NCBI RefSeq assembly: GCF_004115215.2
Contig: NC_041748.1
Location: 15,676,337 to 15,740,336, forward strand
From: Ornithorhynchus anatinus
Lineage: Eukaryota; Chordata; Mammalia; Monotremata; Ornithorhynchidae
Direction of reading: 5' to 3'
DNA length: 64,000 nucleotides
Below the pieces are notes generated by a model. The model was given only the letters and a program-made list of their open reading frames with translations, did not search any database and was not told where the DNA came from. Positions 53,801 through 64,000 of this stretch are shown here, piece by piece; the stretch's first letter is position 1; the number at the start of each line of letters is the position of its first letter. A program made the translations under genes and the position numbers.

Positions 53801-56800
53801 CGCTCCAGGCCAGCCGAGGAGCCGATACGCCGTGAACAGCAGCGGGGATGTCTCCGAGGACCAGGACGGGGACTCCAGGTGAGGGGGTCTCGGGGGAGCT
53901 GGGTCAAAGCGGGCAGGCCGGCCCCCCGGCCTGGGGGCGGATCCACCCAGGTGCACCGAGGAGCCTTGGGGGATCCTGGGTGGGCACAGGGGTCCAGGCC
54001 CACTGGTCTCGGCTTCTGGATTCCAGCCCTGTGGTAGTGGGGGGTGGGGTGGGGGGCCTCTGCCTTCTGCCTGAGGGTGTCCCAGGTGCCAACCTACTCA
54101 CTGTCCCTCGATCTCGTCTATCTTGCCGCTGACCCCTTGTCCACATCCTGCCTCTGGCCTGGAACGCCCTCCCACTTCACAGTCAAAAGACCACAATGTT
54201 CCCCTCCTTCAGAGTCTTATTAAAATCCCATTTCCTCCAAGAGGCCTTCCCCGACTAAGCCCTCATTCCCCCTATTTCCTCTGTGTCACCCTTGCACTTA
54301 GATTTGTCCCCTTCATTCATTCCACCCACAGCTCCACAGCACTAATGTCCAGATCTGTTGTTATATTAATATCTCTCCTCCCCTTTAGGTCCTAAGTCCG
54401 TTATGGGTAGGGAGCCTGTCTATTGTTGTATTGCAATCTCCCAAATGCTTAGTAATAATGATGATGGTATTCGTTAAGTATTACTATGTGCCAAGCACTG
54501 TTTTAAGCATTGGGGTAGATACAAGGTAATCAGGTTGTCACATTCTTAATCCCCATTTTACAGATGAGGTAACTGAGGCACAGAGAAGGTAAGTGGCTTG
54601 CCCAGAGTCACACAGCTGATAAGTGGTGTAGCCAGAATTAGAACCCACGACCTCTGACTCCCAAGCCCGTGCTCCTCCAGTACTCCATGCTCTCATCGCA
54701 GTGCTGTGCACACAGTAAGGGCTCAATAAATACAACTGAATGAGTGTAAGGACCTTCTGGGAAGGGAATGTGATTACTGATTCATTCATTCCATCGTATT
54801 TATTCTGATTCTGTTGTATTGTACTCTTCCAAGCGCTCAGTGTGCTGTTTACACCAAGTACTCAATAAATAGGATTGTTCAATAGAACCCAGGTCCTCTG
54901 ACTCCCAGGCCCCTGCTCTTTCCATTAGACCACATAGCTTCTGTAATTTATTTTAATGTCCATCTCCCCGACTAGATTGTAAACTCCTTGAGGACGAGGT
55001 TGTTTCTACCGACTCTCTTGTAGTAACACTAGTAATGATTATTCATTCAACAGTATTTGTTAAGTGCTTACTATGTGCCAGGCACTGTTCTAAGCACTGG
55101 GATAGACACAGGGTATTCGAGTTGGACACAGTCCCTGTCCCACATAGGACTCACAGTCTTAATTTCTCTGACCTTCAGGTGCCTCATCTGTAAAATGGGG
55201 ATTAAGTGACTTGCCTAAGGTCACACTGGAGACACGCGACGCAGCTGGAATTAGATTCTCCCAAGTACTTAGTATGGTGTTCTGCTCATGATAAGCGTTC
55301 ATTAGATGCCACTGTTTGGTTGATAACAATAAATACGGTTAGGTAGTCACGTGTCTATGTGCCCATAATAGAAGATTCTGAATCAGACTTTTTGTGTACG
55401 TGTCTAACTACAGCCCTTAATTTTCAAAGCCTCTGCCTTCCACATTCTATTCCGCAAAAAGAGCACCATGACTGTTAGTATACGGTCAGCCAGCCGGTTG
55501 GATTTATCGAGTGCTTATTGTGTGCAGAGGTAAAGGCTAATGGGGTCTGTTGTCATTCTCCAACTTCCGACAGTAATTACTCTTTCCAGGCTAGAGAGCC
55601 GTCGAAAACCCCAGAGCGCTGTGGGGAATGAACTCTGAAAGGGTCACCTTATAAGCAGCCTGGCAGTGGAGTGGTAATAGCAGAATGCATCCTTAGTAAT
55701 AGCTTGAGGAAAGAGCATGGCCTAGTGGAAAGAGCCGGGGGCCTGGGAATCAGAGGACCTTGGGTTCTCATCCCGGCTCTGTAAAATCACTGAAACGATG
55801 GTATTTATTGAGCACTTCCTTTGGGCAGACGTCTGTAGTAGCCAGCAGCGGTATTCCTTCAGCACTGTGTGCCAGGCACTTTACTAAGGGCTGGGGTAGA
55901 TCCAAGCCAATCAGGTTAAACACGGTCCCTGTCCCACATGGGACTCACGGTCTTCATCCCCATTTTACAGATGAGGGAACTGAGGCCCAGAGAAGTGAAG
56001 TGACTTGCCAAAGGTCACACACAACAGACAAGTGGAGGATCTGGGAATAGAACCCAGGTCCTTCTGACTACCAGGCCACGTTTCTCCCGAAATGGGAATC
56101 TCAGATGCAGGATCCTCAGGTGGGGGGGTCAGGGTTCAACTGCCCTGCCTGGGGGTGTCAGCTGCTCCAGACCACTCGGTCTCGGCTTCTGGATTCTCCC
56201 CCCTAAGCACATGAGGAGCAGCGTGGCCTCGTGGCAGGAGCTCCCTCTGCCCTGACTTCTCCGCCCTCTGACGGTGGGTCTGACCCCTGGCATTGAGGAG
56301 TCGGTCTCGGCCAGGTCCCCCACTCCCTCTCCCTCCCCCCCATCACTTCCAGGGGGCCCCCGCCACCTGGCCGGAGGAGATAGTGTAGCCTCATGGGCGA
56401 GGGAGAAAGCCCAGCTCCCAGCCCCAGATCCACCCTCCGGATTTTCTCCCTTATCTGCAGCAGCGCCCTCCTTAGGTTTGTTTGTTTTTTAATGGTATTA
56501 AGCGCTTACTATGTACCAAGCACTGTACTAAGTGCTGAGGCTGATAGAAGGTTGAACATAAGCAGTATGATAAGAATAATAATTAGGGTATTTGTTAAGG
56601 GCTTGCTGCGTGCCGGGCACTGTACTAAGCACTGGGGTAGATATACGGTATCAGTGCCTAGAACAGTGCTTCATACATAGTAAGTGCTTAACAAATACCA
56701 TCATCATTATTATTATTATTATGATTGTATATCAAGTCCTGTCATTCTATAAGCAAATTGGGTTGGACACAGTCCCTGTCCCACATAGGGCTCACAGTCT

Positions 56801-59800
56801 CAATCCCCATTATACAGATGAGGCCCAGAGAAGTAAAGTGTCTTGCCCAAGGTCACATAGCAGACAAATGGCGGAGCCAGGATTAGACCCCTTGACCTTC
56901 TGACTCCCGGACCCGGGTTGTATCCATTACACCATGCTGCTTCTCGCTGTATCCCATGTGGGGCTCTCAGTCTTAATCCCTGTTTTACAGATAGGGTAAC
57001 TGAGGCCAGAGAAGTGAAATAACTTGCCCAGGGTCTCACAGCGGACTAGCAGTGGAGTCGGGATTAGAGCGCAGGTCCTTGTGACTCCCAGGCCCAGACT
57101 CTCCACTAGACCACACTGCTCTGGGGAGGGCCCCAATTCACCATCCCTGGAGGGTGAGTTGCCAAGGTGGGTTAGGACAGGCCAAATTGATATAGCACTG
57201 GGCGATTAGTTTCCTGCTCGTAATGTAGAGAGGCAACATGGCGTAGTGGATAGAGCCCGGGCCTGGGATTCAGGAGGTCATGGGTTCTTATCCAGGCTCT
57301 GCCACTTTGTCTGCTGTGTGACCTTGGGCAAGTCACTTCGTTTCTCTGTGTCTCAGTTACCTCCTCTGTTAAATGGGGATTGAGACTGTGAGCTCCACGT
57401 GGGACAGGGACTGTGTCCGTCCTTATTTGCTTGGATCCACCCCAGCGCTTAGTACAGTGCCCGGCACATAATAAGCACTTTACAAATACCATAATAATAA
57501 TAATAATAACATCCTTCCTATCGGTGGAGGGGCCTCATCCCCAGGCAGAAACGAGAACCAGTTAGCTGGTACTATTAATGAGCGCCTTCTCTGTGTAGAA
57601 CGCTGTCCTCAGTGCTTGGGAGAATAAGATAAAGCTAGTCTTCATAGTCATCATCATCATTCCTTCAATCATATTTACTGAGCACTTACTCTGTTCCAAG
57701 TACTATACTAAGCACTTGGAAGAATACAATAGAATAATAGACCCATTTCCTGCCCACAACAAGCTTATGGTCTAGAGGATGAGCTCATCATCATCATCAC
57801 CTTAGTAGTATTCATTCCTTCAGTCGTATTTGTTGAGCACTTACTGTGTGCAGAGCACTGTACTAAGTGCTCGGGAGAGAACAATAGAACAATAAACAGA
57901 CACATTTCCTGCCCACAACGAGCTGACAGTCTAGAGGGAGAGGCAGACATTAATAGAAAGAAATAAATGACAGATATGGACCTAAGTGGTGTGGGACTGG
58001 GAGGGGGGATGAACGAAGGGAGCAAGTCAGGGTGATGCAGAAGGGAGTGGAAGAAAAGGAAAAGAGGGCTTATTCTGGGAAGGCCTCTTGAAGGAGATGT
58101 GCTTGAGCCCTTACTGTGTGCGGAGCACTGTTCTAAGCACTTGGGAGAGTAGAGACAGAATGGGTAGATACATTCCCTGCCCACCGTGATCTCTTGTTCA
58201 GTAACCCCTGACCTTTTGGCTTGCCTTCCATCAATCAATCCATCAGGGCTATTTATGGAGCGCCTACTCCTTGCTAGTTACTATACTGCGCACCCGGAAG
58301 AGTACAACATACATTCCCTGTCCATGCTGAAGGGCCACTGGGAGAGAGAGGAGGCTGTGACTGGGTTGGCGCAATGAGTTCTGAGTAAATGGGGCTCGTG
58401 GGCAACTTCAGCCATTAAGGTCCCTCCCCCTCTTGGAGATTTGGATTTGAAGAACGGTGCAGGGAGAGCAGCGAGCTGAGTTGGGGTTCTGAGATTTGTT
58501 CTCTCTAGACTGGAAGCTTGTAGGGACCGTGGCTGCCAATTCTGTTGTACTCTCCCAAGCACTCAGTACAGTGCTCTGCTCTCAGTAAGCGCTCAATAAA
58601 TACCATTGATTGATGTGTTTCGGGGGTTGAGGGCAGACTACATGCCCGATTGTTCTTGGTCCCGATTCACTGGGCTTCCTAGCAGTTTAACTCTTTATCG
58701 TTCTGCTCTTTTCCCCCACCCAGAGGTTGAAAACCCACCAGAGCCTCCAAGGCAAGGCCCAGGTGACTTTGGGTGGTTTATTCTTTTCGTTGTGTTGTTT
58801 TGTGTTGACGGTCCCGTTCCCATTTCAGTGAACAATGCCCCGTAACTGATGAGCAATTGGTGTCAGGGTAAGCCCCGCTGTCTCCCAACATCCCTTTCTC
58901 CTTGACTGCCCACCTCCCCCTCCTCCTTCTCGTGCCCAGGCGGCGTGTTTGTTTTTTCACTCCGCGTTGAACAGTAAATTAACCGGAACAACCAGCGGCC
59001 ATTGCTCTGCCCCTCCTTCCTGCTCAGATCTACCCCCTGCCAGGGTGGCGGGCAGCGAGAAGGGGATGATCCCACCCTCTTCTGCACCCTGAAGCGTGCA
59101 GTCATTGCACATGCTCGGAGGCTAGGAGGGGAGGGGGGCAGAGTTGTTGGCAGAGATTGGCTAACTGGCCCCCAGGGGCGGGGGTGTGGGTGTCCCAGTC
59201 CAGGGGTGACCCCAAGAGGGCCTCATCTCTTTGAAGTGCCATCAGTACCGGGGGTCCCTATAGGAAAGCTGCTTCCGGAGGGAGACCGGTTGTGACCCCG
59301 TTGCATGGGTTCTAATCCAGCCTCCACCATTTGTCTGCTGTGTGACCTTGGGCAAGTCGCTTAACTTCTCTGTGCCTCAGTTCCCTCATCTGTAAAATGG
59401 GGATTGAGACTGGGAGCCCCACATGGGACAGGGACTGTGTGCAACCTGACTTGCTTGTATCCACCCCAGCACTTAGTACAGTGCCTGGCTCTTAGTAAGT
59501 ACTTAACAAATGCCTTCATTATTATTATTATTCCCATCTCCCCCTGCCCAAGCCCAAATCAGGAGCACACGCCTCGTTCAGTGTGTGAGGACCCCGTGCT
59601 CCAGGTTTGGAGGGTCACCCCTTAGCTGGATTTCCTTGTATCCACCCGAGTGCTTAGTACAGTGTCTGGCACTTAAATACCATAATTATTATTATTATGA
59701 TTATTATCAGCTCAGTGGAATGGGCAGAGGGTGGTCAAGTCATATGGCAGGCTCTCAGCCCTCCTGGCCCCTCCTCACCCCCTCCCCTCCTCAGACCTAG

Positions 59801-62209
59801 GATTCAGCTCACCCAAGAGAATAATAATAGTAAAGAGGATGATGATGAGGATGGTATTAAGTCGTTACTCTGTGATAGGCAAGAGACGGGCTCGGCCATG
59901 TGCTGCAACCCTCCAGGAACAACGGAAAAATCTGAATGGGAGTCAGAAAGTCATGGACCCTGCAGGGCACGGGAGGGAAGACCCTCTGGGTCGGTAAGAA
60001 TAATAAATAATAATAATAACGATGGTATTTGTTAAGCACTTACCATGTGTCAAGCACTGTTCTAAATGCTGGGGAAGATACACGCTAATCAGGTCGGTCA
60101 CAGTCCCTGTCCCACATGGGGCTCACAGTCTTAATCCCCGTTTTACAGCTGAGGGAACCGAGGCCCAGAGAAGTGAAGTGACTTGCCCAAGGTCACAACA
60201 GACAAGTGGCGCAGCCAGGATTAGAACCCATGTCCATCTGATTTCCAGGCCCGGGCTCTATCCACTAGGCCATGCTGCTTCAACCCCTGCCCCTAAGGTG
60301 TTGGTGTAGGCCTGCCCGAGGCAGTGGGCTGGGCCAGATGCCCTCTCGCTTCCCTCATCCCCATGGCCGGGACCTCCGGGAGAGCCCAGCTGCTCTTGCG
60401 GGGCCGATGAGCACCCCCAGTCGAGGTGGTCAAACATGGCCGCGGGCAGGTAGATGACCCGGGGCCCCCAGTGGAGCCGAGCCCTGAAGGGAGCAGGCCA
60501 CCTCTGGGCTGTGGAGATAGAGCCGAGAGGAGCGGACACGCCCTCAGCTGGACCTGGCCCTGTAGGCCGATACCAGGCTATCTGGACCCCCTGCTTCCAG
60601 AGGGAGGCAGATACGGACCTCAGGACACTTGCATGTGTCATCAGTAATAAAAAAAAACAACACTCATCCTCCCCTCCCTACTGCCCAACCAACTCTCAAG
60701 TCCTCACTCAGGTAGAGAAGCAGTGTGGCCTAGTGGAAAGAGGCCAGGCCTGACCACCATCAGGGGACCTGGATTTTAATCCCGGTTCCACCACTTCTCT
60801 TGTCTTCTCTGGGCCTCAGTTTCCTCATCTGTAAAATGGGGATAAAAAACCTTCTCCCTCCCCCTTAGACAATGAGCCCCAAGTGGAACAGGAACTGGGT
60901 CCGACCTGATTATCTGGTATCCACCTCAGTGCTTCGTACAGGGTTTGGCACCTAGTAAGGGCTTGACAAAAACAGCATGATTACATTCCCAAATCCATGA
61001 CGTGGTGGATAGAGCACGGGCCTGGGAGTCATAAAGTCATGGGTTTTAATCCCAGCTCCGCCACTTGTCTGCTATGTGACTTAGGGCAAGTCACTTCACT
61101 TCTCTGTGCCTCAGTTACCTCATCTGTAAAATGGGGATCGAGACTGAGCCCCATGTGGGATGGGGACTGTATCCAACCCAATTAGCTGGTATCTTAACCA
61201 GCGCTTAGCACAGTGCCTGGCACTCAGGAAGTGCTTAACAGATACCATTATTATTGTTACTATTATCACATAGCAGGCACTCAACAAAAACAGCATTATT
61301 ATTACATTCCGAAATCCACAGATGACTCCAATGGTTCCCCCAGCCATCAATGTGGAAAACTGAAATTCTTCTTATTTATTATTGGAACAAAAAAGCCTTC
61401 GGAGTCTTGCCCTCAATCGGTATCATCACAGAAACCATGGCAGGCCACCCTGGGCCCTCCCCGGGGACACTACACTGGACAGAACCACCTGGCCCAGAGG
61501 TGCCCGTCAGCCCAATGGTAGGCTGTATGAGGCTCCTGCCCCATGCAGAGCACTGTACTGGGTGCTCAGGGGAGTCCAGTAGGGTCAGTAGACATTCCTC
61601 ATGTGCCAAAGCGGGAGGTCATCAGTCAATGGTCGCTTAGCCAGTGATTTAATCTGGAGCTCCGGCCCCCGGCCGAGATCAGCTCCCGCTCTTTTTTTTT
61701 TAATTCCCTTTTTTTAATTCTGCCTATACCTCCCAACGCGAGAGAATCGATGGATCGCCAAGCATGGGTCCGTCCCCCCGCCGCCTCCAATTTTTGCCTT
61801 TCGATGCCTTCTGCTCCTAATTCTGGTGATTGGGAACCCCCGATTGGGCAAAATCAGACAATTGGGGTGTGTAATTGACAAGAGCAAATCGGACGGGCGG
61901 GAGCAAGGGGGGCCAGCTTGTTGGGGGTCACCGATGACTCGGGCCCAATGACCCCGAGGGTCTTCCTCCCCTTCCGACCCCCCATCCCCACTCCCAGCTT
62001 TCTCCATAGGCGGGCACCTGCCACTGTGGTGACCGCTATCCCGTCTGTTTCTGTCCCGGCCGCCGCCTTTTCTGGGAAGATTTTCCGACGTCATCCTGGC
62101 CACCATCTTGGCCACCAAGGCCGACGTGTGCGGGCAGAAGTTCGAGCTGAAGATCGACAACGTGCGTTTTGTGGGTCACCCGACTCTGCTACAGCACGGC
62201 CTGGGCCAG
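50822..62209 (+). CDS. NPRL3: NPRL3, exons 1-3 (gene continues past the window)
   Basis: NPR3-like subunit of GATOR1, the complex that restrains mTORC1 at the lysosome when amino acids are short. Exons seen are 50822-50939, 53809-53878 and 62080-62209 (118, 70 and 130 nt), which join in frame to 106 codons. The start [20 protein letters not shown] and the later [20 protein letters not shown] match human NPRL3 almost residue for residue; this N-terminal part is the longin-like domain. Donors are A|GTGAGT, AG|GTGAGG and CAG|GTAGGT. Introns are 2.9 and 8.2 kb, mostly Mon-1 and L2. The gene points away from the globins. Its conserved linkage is explained by alpha-globin enhancers in its introns; the HS-40 core is not recognisable here and should lie beyond the right edge. 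Confidence 0.95.
50999..51160. repeat. 84-bp tandem duplication carrying NRF1 motifs
   Basis: Two units start at 50999 and 51083, each opening with the palindrome GCGCATGCGC (an NRF1 site) and continuing with GGTAGGCGGGCCGAGGGCGC and TGTCAATC. It lies at the start of NPRL3 intron 1, within the CpG island. Confidence 0.8.
51175..51590 (-). mobile_element. L2 3' end split by Mon-1, both reverse
   Basis: A reverse L2 (51175-51290 and 51561-51590) is interrupted after CAGTCTAG by a complete reverse Mon-1 (51291-51560). Confidence 0.8.
51832..52025 (-). mobile_element. Mon-1 SINE, reverse, internally deleted
   Basis: Reverse copy with head CACTAGGCCACGCTGCTTCT at the right. A MIR-like reverse fragment follows at about 52045-52180. 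Confidence 0.68.
52247..52522 (+). mobile_element. Mon-1 SINE, full length
   Basis: Clean forward copy with head AGAAGCAGCATGGCATAGTG. A reverse Mon-1 follows at about 52560-52830. Confidence 0.85.
53055..53610. mobile_element. Mon-1 (forward) split by Mon-1 (reverse)
   Basis: The forward copy stops at CCCAGCACTTA (53249) and resumes at GAATGGTGCTTGACACATAG (53543). The insert, 53250-53537, is a complete reverse Mon-1 with an ATA tail. Confidence 0.83.
53879..54089. other. Start of NPRL3 intron 2, no recognised feature
   Basis: GC-rich, non-repetitive. I see no exon or motif in it. Confidence 0.35.
54090..54745 (+). mobile_element. L2 LINE 3' end with nested Mon-1
   Basis: Forward L2 (54090-54450) resumes at CAGTGCTGTGCACACAG (54699) after a reverse Mon-1 (54452-54695). 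Another L2 tail follows at about 54780-54880. Confidence 0.8.
55030..55265 (-). mobile_element. Mon-1 SINE, rearranged
   Basis: Reverse copy at 55030-55165, followed by a short piece in the other order. It is probably two fragments. Confidence 0.6.
55340..55720. other. Non-repetitive stretch in NPRL3 intron 2
   Basis: Free of Mon-1 and L2 apart from a short reverse tail near 55505. No exon, GATA cluster or other motif set that I would defend. Confidence 0.35.
55840..56090 (-). mobile_element. Mon-1 SINE, reverse
   Basis: Reverse copy. A forward Mon-1 head with B box GGGTTCTCATCCC lies just before it at about 55705-55785. Confidence 0.75.
56091..56480. other. No recognised feature
   Basis: GC-rich intronic sequence with C/T-rich runs; no exon or repeat seen. 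Confidence 0.35.
56485..57120. mobile_element. Cluster of Mon-1 fragments
   Basis: Reverse 3' piece near 56490-56560, another reverse piece near 56575-56650 running into a forward Mon-1 3' end (to about 56725), a reverse body 56735-56945, and a further reverse head part 56950-57120. Repeated insertion into older copies. Confidence 0.7.
57228..57510 (+). mobile_element. Mon-1 SINE, full length
   Basis: Forward copy with head GAGAGGCAACATGGCGTAG and an (ATA)n tail. Confidence 0.85.
57660..58110 (-). mobile_element. L2 3' ends, reverse (two copies)
   Basis: A short tail copy at about 57660-57780 and a longer one at about 57812-58105. Short reverse L2 tails also occur near 58110-58190 and 58230-58325. 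Confidence 0.75.
58610..59300. other. Longest non-repetitive stretch of NPRL3 intron 2
   Basis: About 700 bp free of Mon-1 and L2. It carries pyrimidine tracts but no open frame with splice sites and no cluster of GATA or MARE motifs. Conservation data would be needed to call it functional. Confidence 0.35.
59305..59535 (+). mobile_element. Mon-1 SINE, head missing
   Basis: Forward copy beginning at the B-box region (GGGTTCTAATCC) and ending in an ATT tail. Confidence 0.8.
59997..60282 (-). mobile_element. Mon-1 SINE, full length, reverse
   Basis: Well-preserved reverse copy with an ATA tail. Confidence 0.87.
60283..60713. other. No recognised feature
   Basis: GC-rich intronic sequence. 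Open frames exist on both strands but none has a start, splice pair and familiar protein. Confidence 0.35.
60714..61258 (+). mobile_element. Two Mon-1 SINEs in tandem
   Basis: Forward copies at 60714-60985 and 60996-61258, each with its own head and 3' end. A stray CAAAAACAGCATGATTACATTCC motif after the first copy recurs at about 61286-61310 after the second. Confidence 0.83.
61320..62079. other. Unassigned sequence before NPRL3 exon 3
   Basis: Non-repetitive apart from a short reverse L2 tail near 61540-61595 and a T-run at 61691-61716. No further exon seen. Confidence 0.4.
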
Positions 62210-62874
62210 GTAGGTCAACTCCAGGGCTTCCCGCACGGTGACCGGGGGGCGGAAACCAGGACTCTGGCCCGTCGCTGCAGTCCTTGCCCTCATTTCCTGG
62301 GTCTGGGGGCTGTGCCAGACTCCCCTCACTCCCCGGAGGCCATCCGGAGAGAATGAACAGGCCAGTGTTTTAAAATGTGCATCGCGCATTGCGAAGAGAA
62401 ATTCCTAACTGAATTTGATTAGCTCCACAGGTTGAGAGTTGGTATATTGGTCTGGTGTTTTTAATTTTTTTCCCTTTGCTCAGCATCTTGGAAGTCACCT
62501 GATTAGTTACAGGAAATCTGCAACTAAGGCATGGGGGTAGGAAATCTAACCAACTTCCTTCAGGGCCTTATTGGGAATTAAAAAAACCTGGGAGGTTGGA
62601 GCTGTCAGTTTAGAAGATCCAAAAGGGATTTGTTTGAGGAAAAGCACCTTCTTCAAGAAGAGGGTTGCCTCCCTCAAGTAAATGATTACCTTCCTTAAGC
62701 AAAAGGCACTTAAACTACAAAGGAGGTTAATTGGGAGAGAATTTGCGATTGCTCTCCCGGACTAGAAATGCCTGTGGTAGTGGTGTTTTAATTACTATTT
62801 CTGAAATTCTACTGCATTAGATTTTGCTAAACTGATAAAGGTTTATAAGCAAGTCGAATACAAACTATATGGCA
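62210..62874. other. Start of NPRL3 intron 3, A/T-rich unique sequence
   Basis: Mostly free of repeats. It contains a TGATAA (about 62833) and TGCTCAGCA (about 62479-62487, like half of a MAF site), too isolated to call an enhancer. Confidence 0.35.
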
Positions 62875-63130
62875 AGCCACATGGCCTAGTGGAAAGGGCC
62901 TAGGAGTCAGAGGACCTGGGTCCTAATCCCATCTCCACCGCTTGTCTGCTGTGTGACTTTGGGCAGGTCAGTTGACTTCTCTGTGTCTCAGTTGAGTCAT
63001 TTGTAAAATGGGGATTCACACTGAACCCTGTATGGGTCCTGGACAACCCAATTTGCTTCTGTCCACTTAGGACACAAGCGCGTAGAAGAGTGCCCGGCAC
63101 ACAGTAAGCACTGAGCAGACAGCAGAACTA
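62875..63130 (+). mobile_element. Mon-1 SINE, diverged
   Basis: Forward copy with head CACATGGCCTAGTGGAAAGG. A point change gives it TGAGTCA (about 62994), an AP-1/NF-E2 core look-alike. Confidence 0.75.
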
Positions 63131-63134
63131 TTAT

Positions 63135-63400
63135 TCAATCATTCAGTTCTTTCAATCATATTTATTGAGCACTTAATGTGTGCAGAGCACTGTACTAAGC
63201 GCTTGGGAGAGTACAATATGATAAATAAACAGTCATAGTCCCTGCCCACATCGAGCTTACAATCTGGTGGGGGAGATAGACATCAATAGAAATAAATGAA
63301 ATGAGAGATGGCGACATAAGTGGAGTGGGGCTGGGATGGGGAGAAAAGAAAAGGGAGTAAACCAGGGTGACGCGGAGGCAGAAGGGAGCGGCCCAGGGCA
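63135..63400 (-). mobile_element. L2 LINE 3' end, reverse
   Basis: Tail CAATCATTCAGTTCTTTCAA at the left, then the usual 3' UTR to GGGTGACGCGGAGGCAGAAG. Confidence 0.8.
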
Positions 63401-64000
63401 ATCAGTATGGCCCGAGCCTCCCGGTGTCTGCCGCCATGGAGTGACAACACGTGGAACTTTCTTTTCCTTTCGGCCTAGACAGTCTTCCCTCCCCCCCAGC
63501 CCCACCTCACCCTGCCACCCCTGTTGAGCAGGATTTGAGGGGGAGGGTCCTAAAGGAGCAGGTTCTTGGCCAGGCACAACATTTATCCATCATGGCGGGA
63601 GGGCAGGGGGCATCAGCAGCCAAGTGACCGGTCAGGGCAGAGGGAGTTGCAGCTCCTCGAAGGCCAGGATTGGTCCAGGGGTGCGGGGGCAGGGTGGGGA
63701 AGGGCACCCTGGTGGTTCTAGGGTGCAGGAGCCCTCCAGGCTGGGGGAGGGCAGGGGTGGATGCCCGGGGAAGATTGCCATCTTTCTCTTGGTAACCCAG
63801 ACCTGGAAAGGATCCCCCAGGGAGACCCTCCGTCAGTTGGGGACTGAGGTCCCACCCCTGTTACAGACCTGGGGATTCATGAAGTGAGGGGCGGAAGGCG
63901 GGGTGTCCTGGAGCCAGGCTTTGCCCCCCGGGCCCGGAGGGTGCGTTTCAGGATTTGGCCTGGGTACCCAAGTGTGGGCATATCCCTCCCTCAGCCGCGC
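63401..64000. other. NPRL3 intron 3, no recognised feature
   Basis: GC-rich with G-runs. The next expected NPRL3 exon is not present. Confidence 0.4.

Noticed and set aside
62985-63005. TGAGTCA as an NF-E2 site of an HS-40-like enhancer
   Set aside because: It arises by point change inside a Mon-1 SINE, without GATA partners. The HS-40 core was looked for and not found; it should lie in a later NPRL3 intron.

Overview
This window is the alpha-globin locus of a monotreme, almost certainly the platypus (Ornithorhynchus anatinus). Two things point there. The non-genic DNA is saturated with Mon-1 SINEs and L2 LINEs, a pairing typical of monotreme genomes. The main alpha-globin reads [10 protein letters not shown] at its N-terminus, which matches the platypus alpha chain as I remember it and differs from the echidna chain (VLTDAE...). 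No database was searched. I saw no LTR element or other virus-like fossil.

Layout, left to right. 1-3500: repeats, a GT tract and a CpG-rich island. 3521-10400 (+): globin Y (GBY), intact, three exons. 11715-12526 (-): omega-globin, a beta-type gene, convergent with GBY. 13048-14042: a 14-bp minisatellite with an 84-bp higher-order period. 18116-19097, 23157-24460 and 30439-31420 (all -): three alpha-globin genes (alpha1, alpha2, alpha3 counted from the omega side). 36139-39631 (-): alpha-D globin, with long introns. 42212-43078 and 46998-47877 (-): two zeta-globin genes. 50822 to beyond the right edge (+): exons 1-3 of NPRL3. Read along the globin strand the order is zeta, zeta-prime, alphaD, alpha3, alpha2, alpha1, omega, with GBY inverted at the far end. 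This agrees with the published description of the platypus locus as I recall it.

All eight globin genes look functional. Exon lengths have the canonical values (92 or 95, 205 or 223, 129 nt; GBY 98, 223, 144), splice sites are GT-AG, and the distal (E7) and proximal (F8) histidines are present. Most have a TATA-like box and an AATAAA signal; most of the alpha-type genes and omega have a CCAAT box. Zeta genes are expected to supply embryonic chains, alphaD early erythroid chains and the alpha genes adult chains. Omega is a beta-type chain stranded in the alpha cluster. GBY has no firmly assigned role. NPRL3 is a GATOR1 subunit whose introns carry the alpha-globin enhancers in other mammals; the main one (HS-40) lies in a later intron, outside this window.

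Points worth a second look: an inverted repeat of about 370 bp flanking alpha2; alpha1 and alpha3 encoding the same protein while alpha2, between them, differs at about 27 residues; loss of codon 2 in alpha1/alpha3; a non-repetitive island with GATA and CACCC motifs between zeta and NPRL3; an altered TATA box in one zeta gene; and a possible upstream exon and CpG promoter for GBY.
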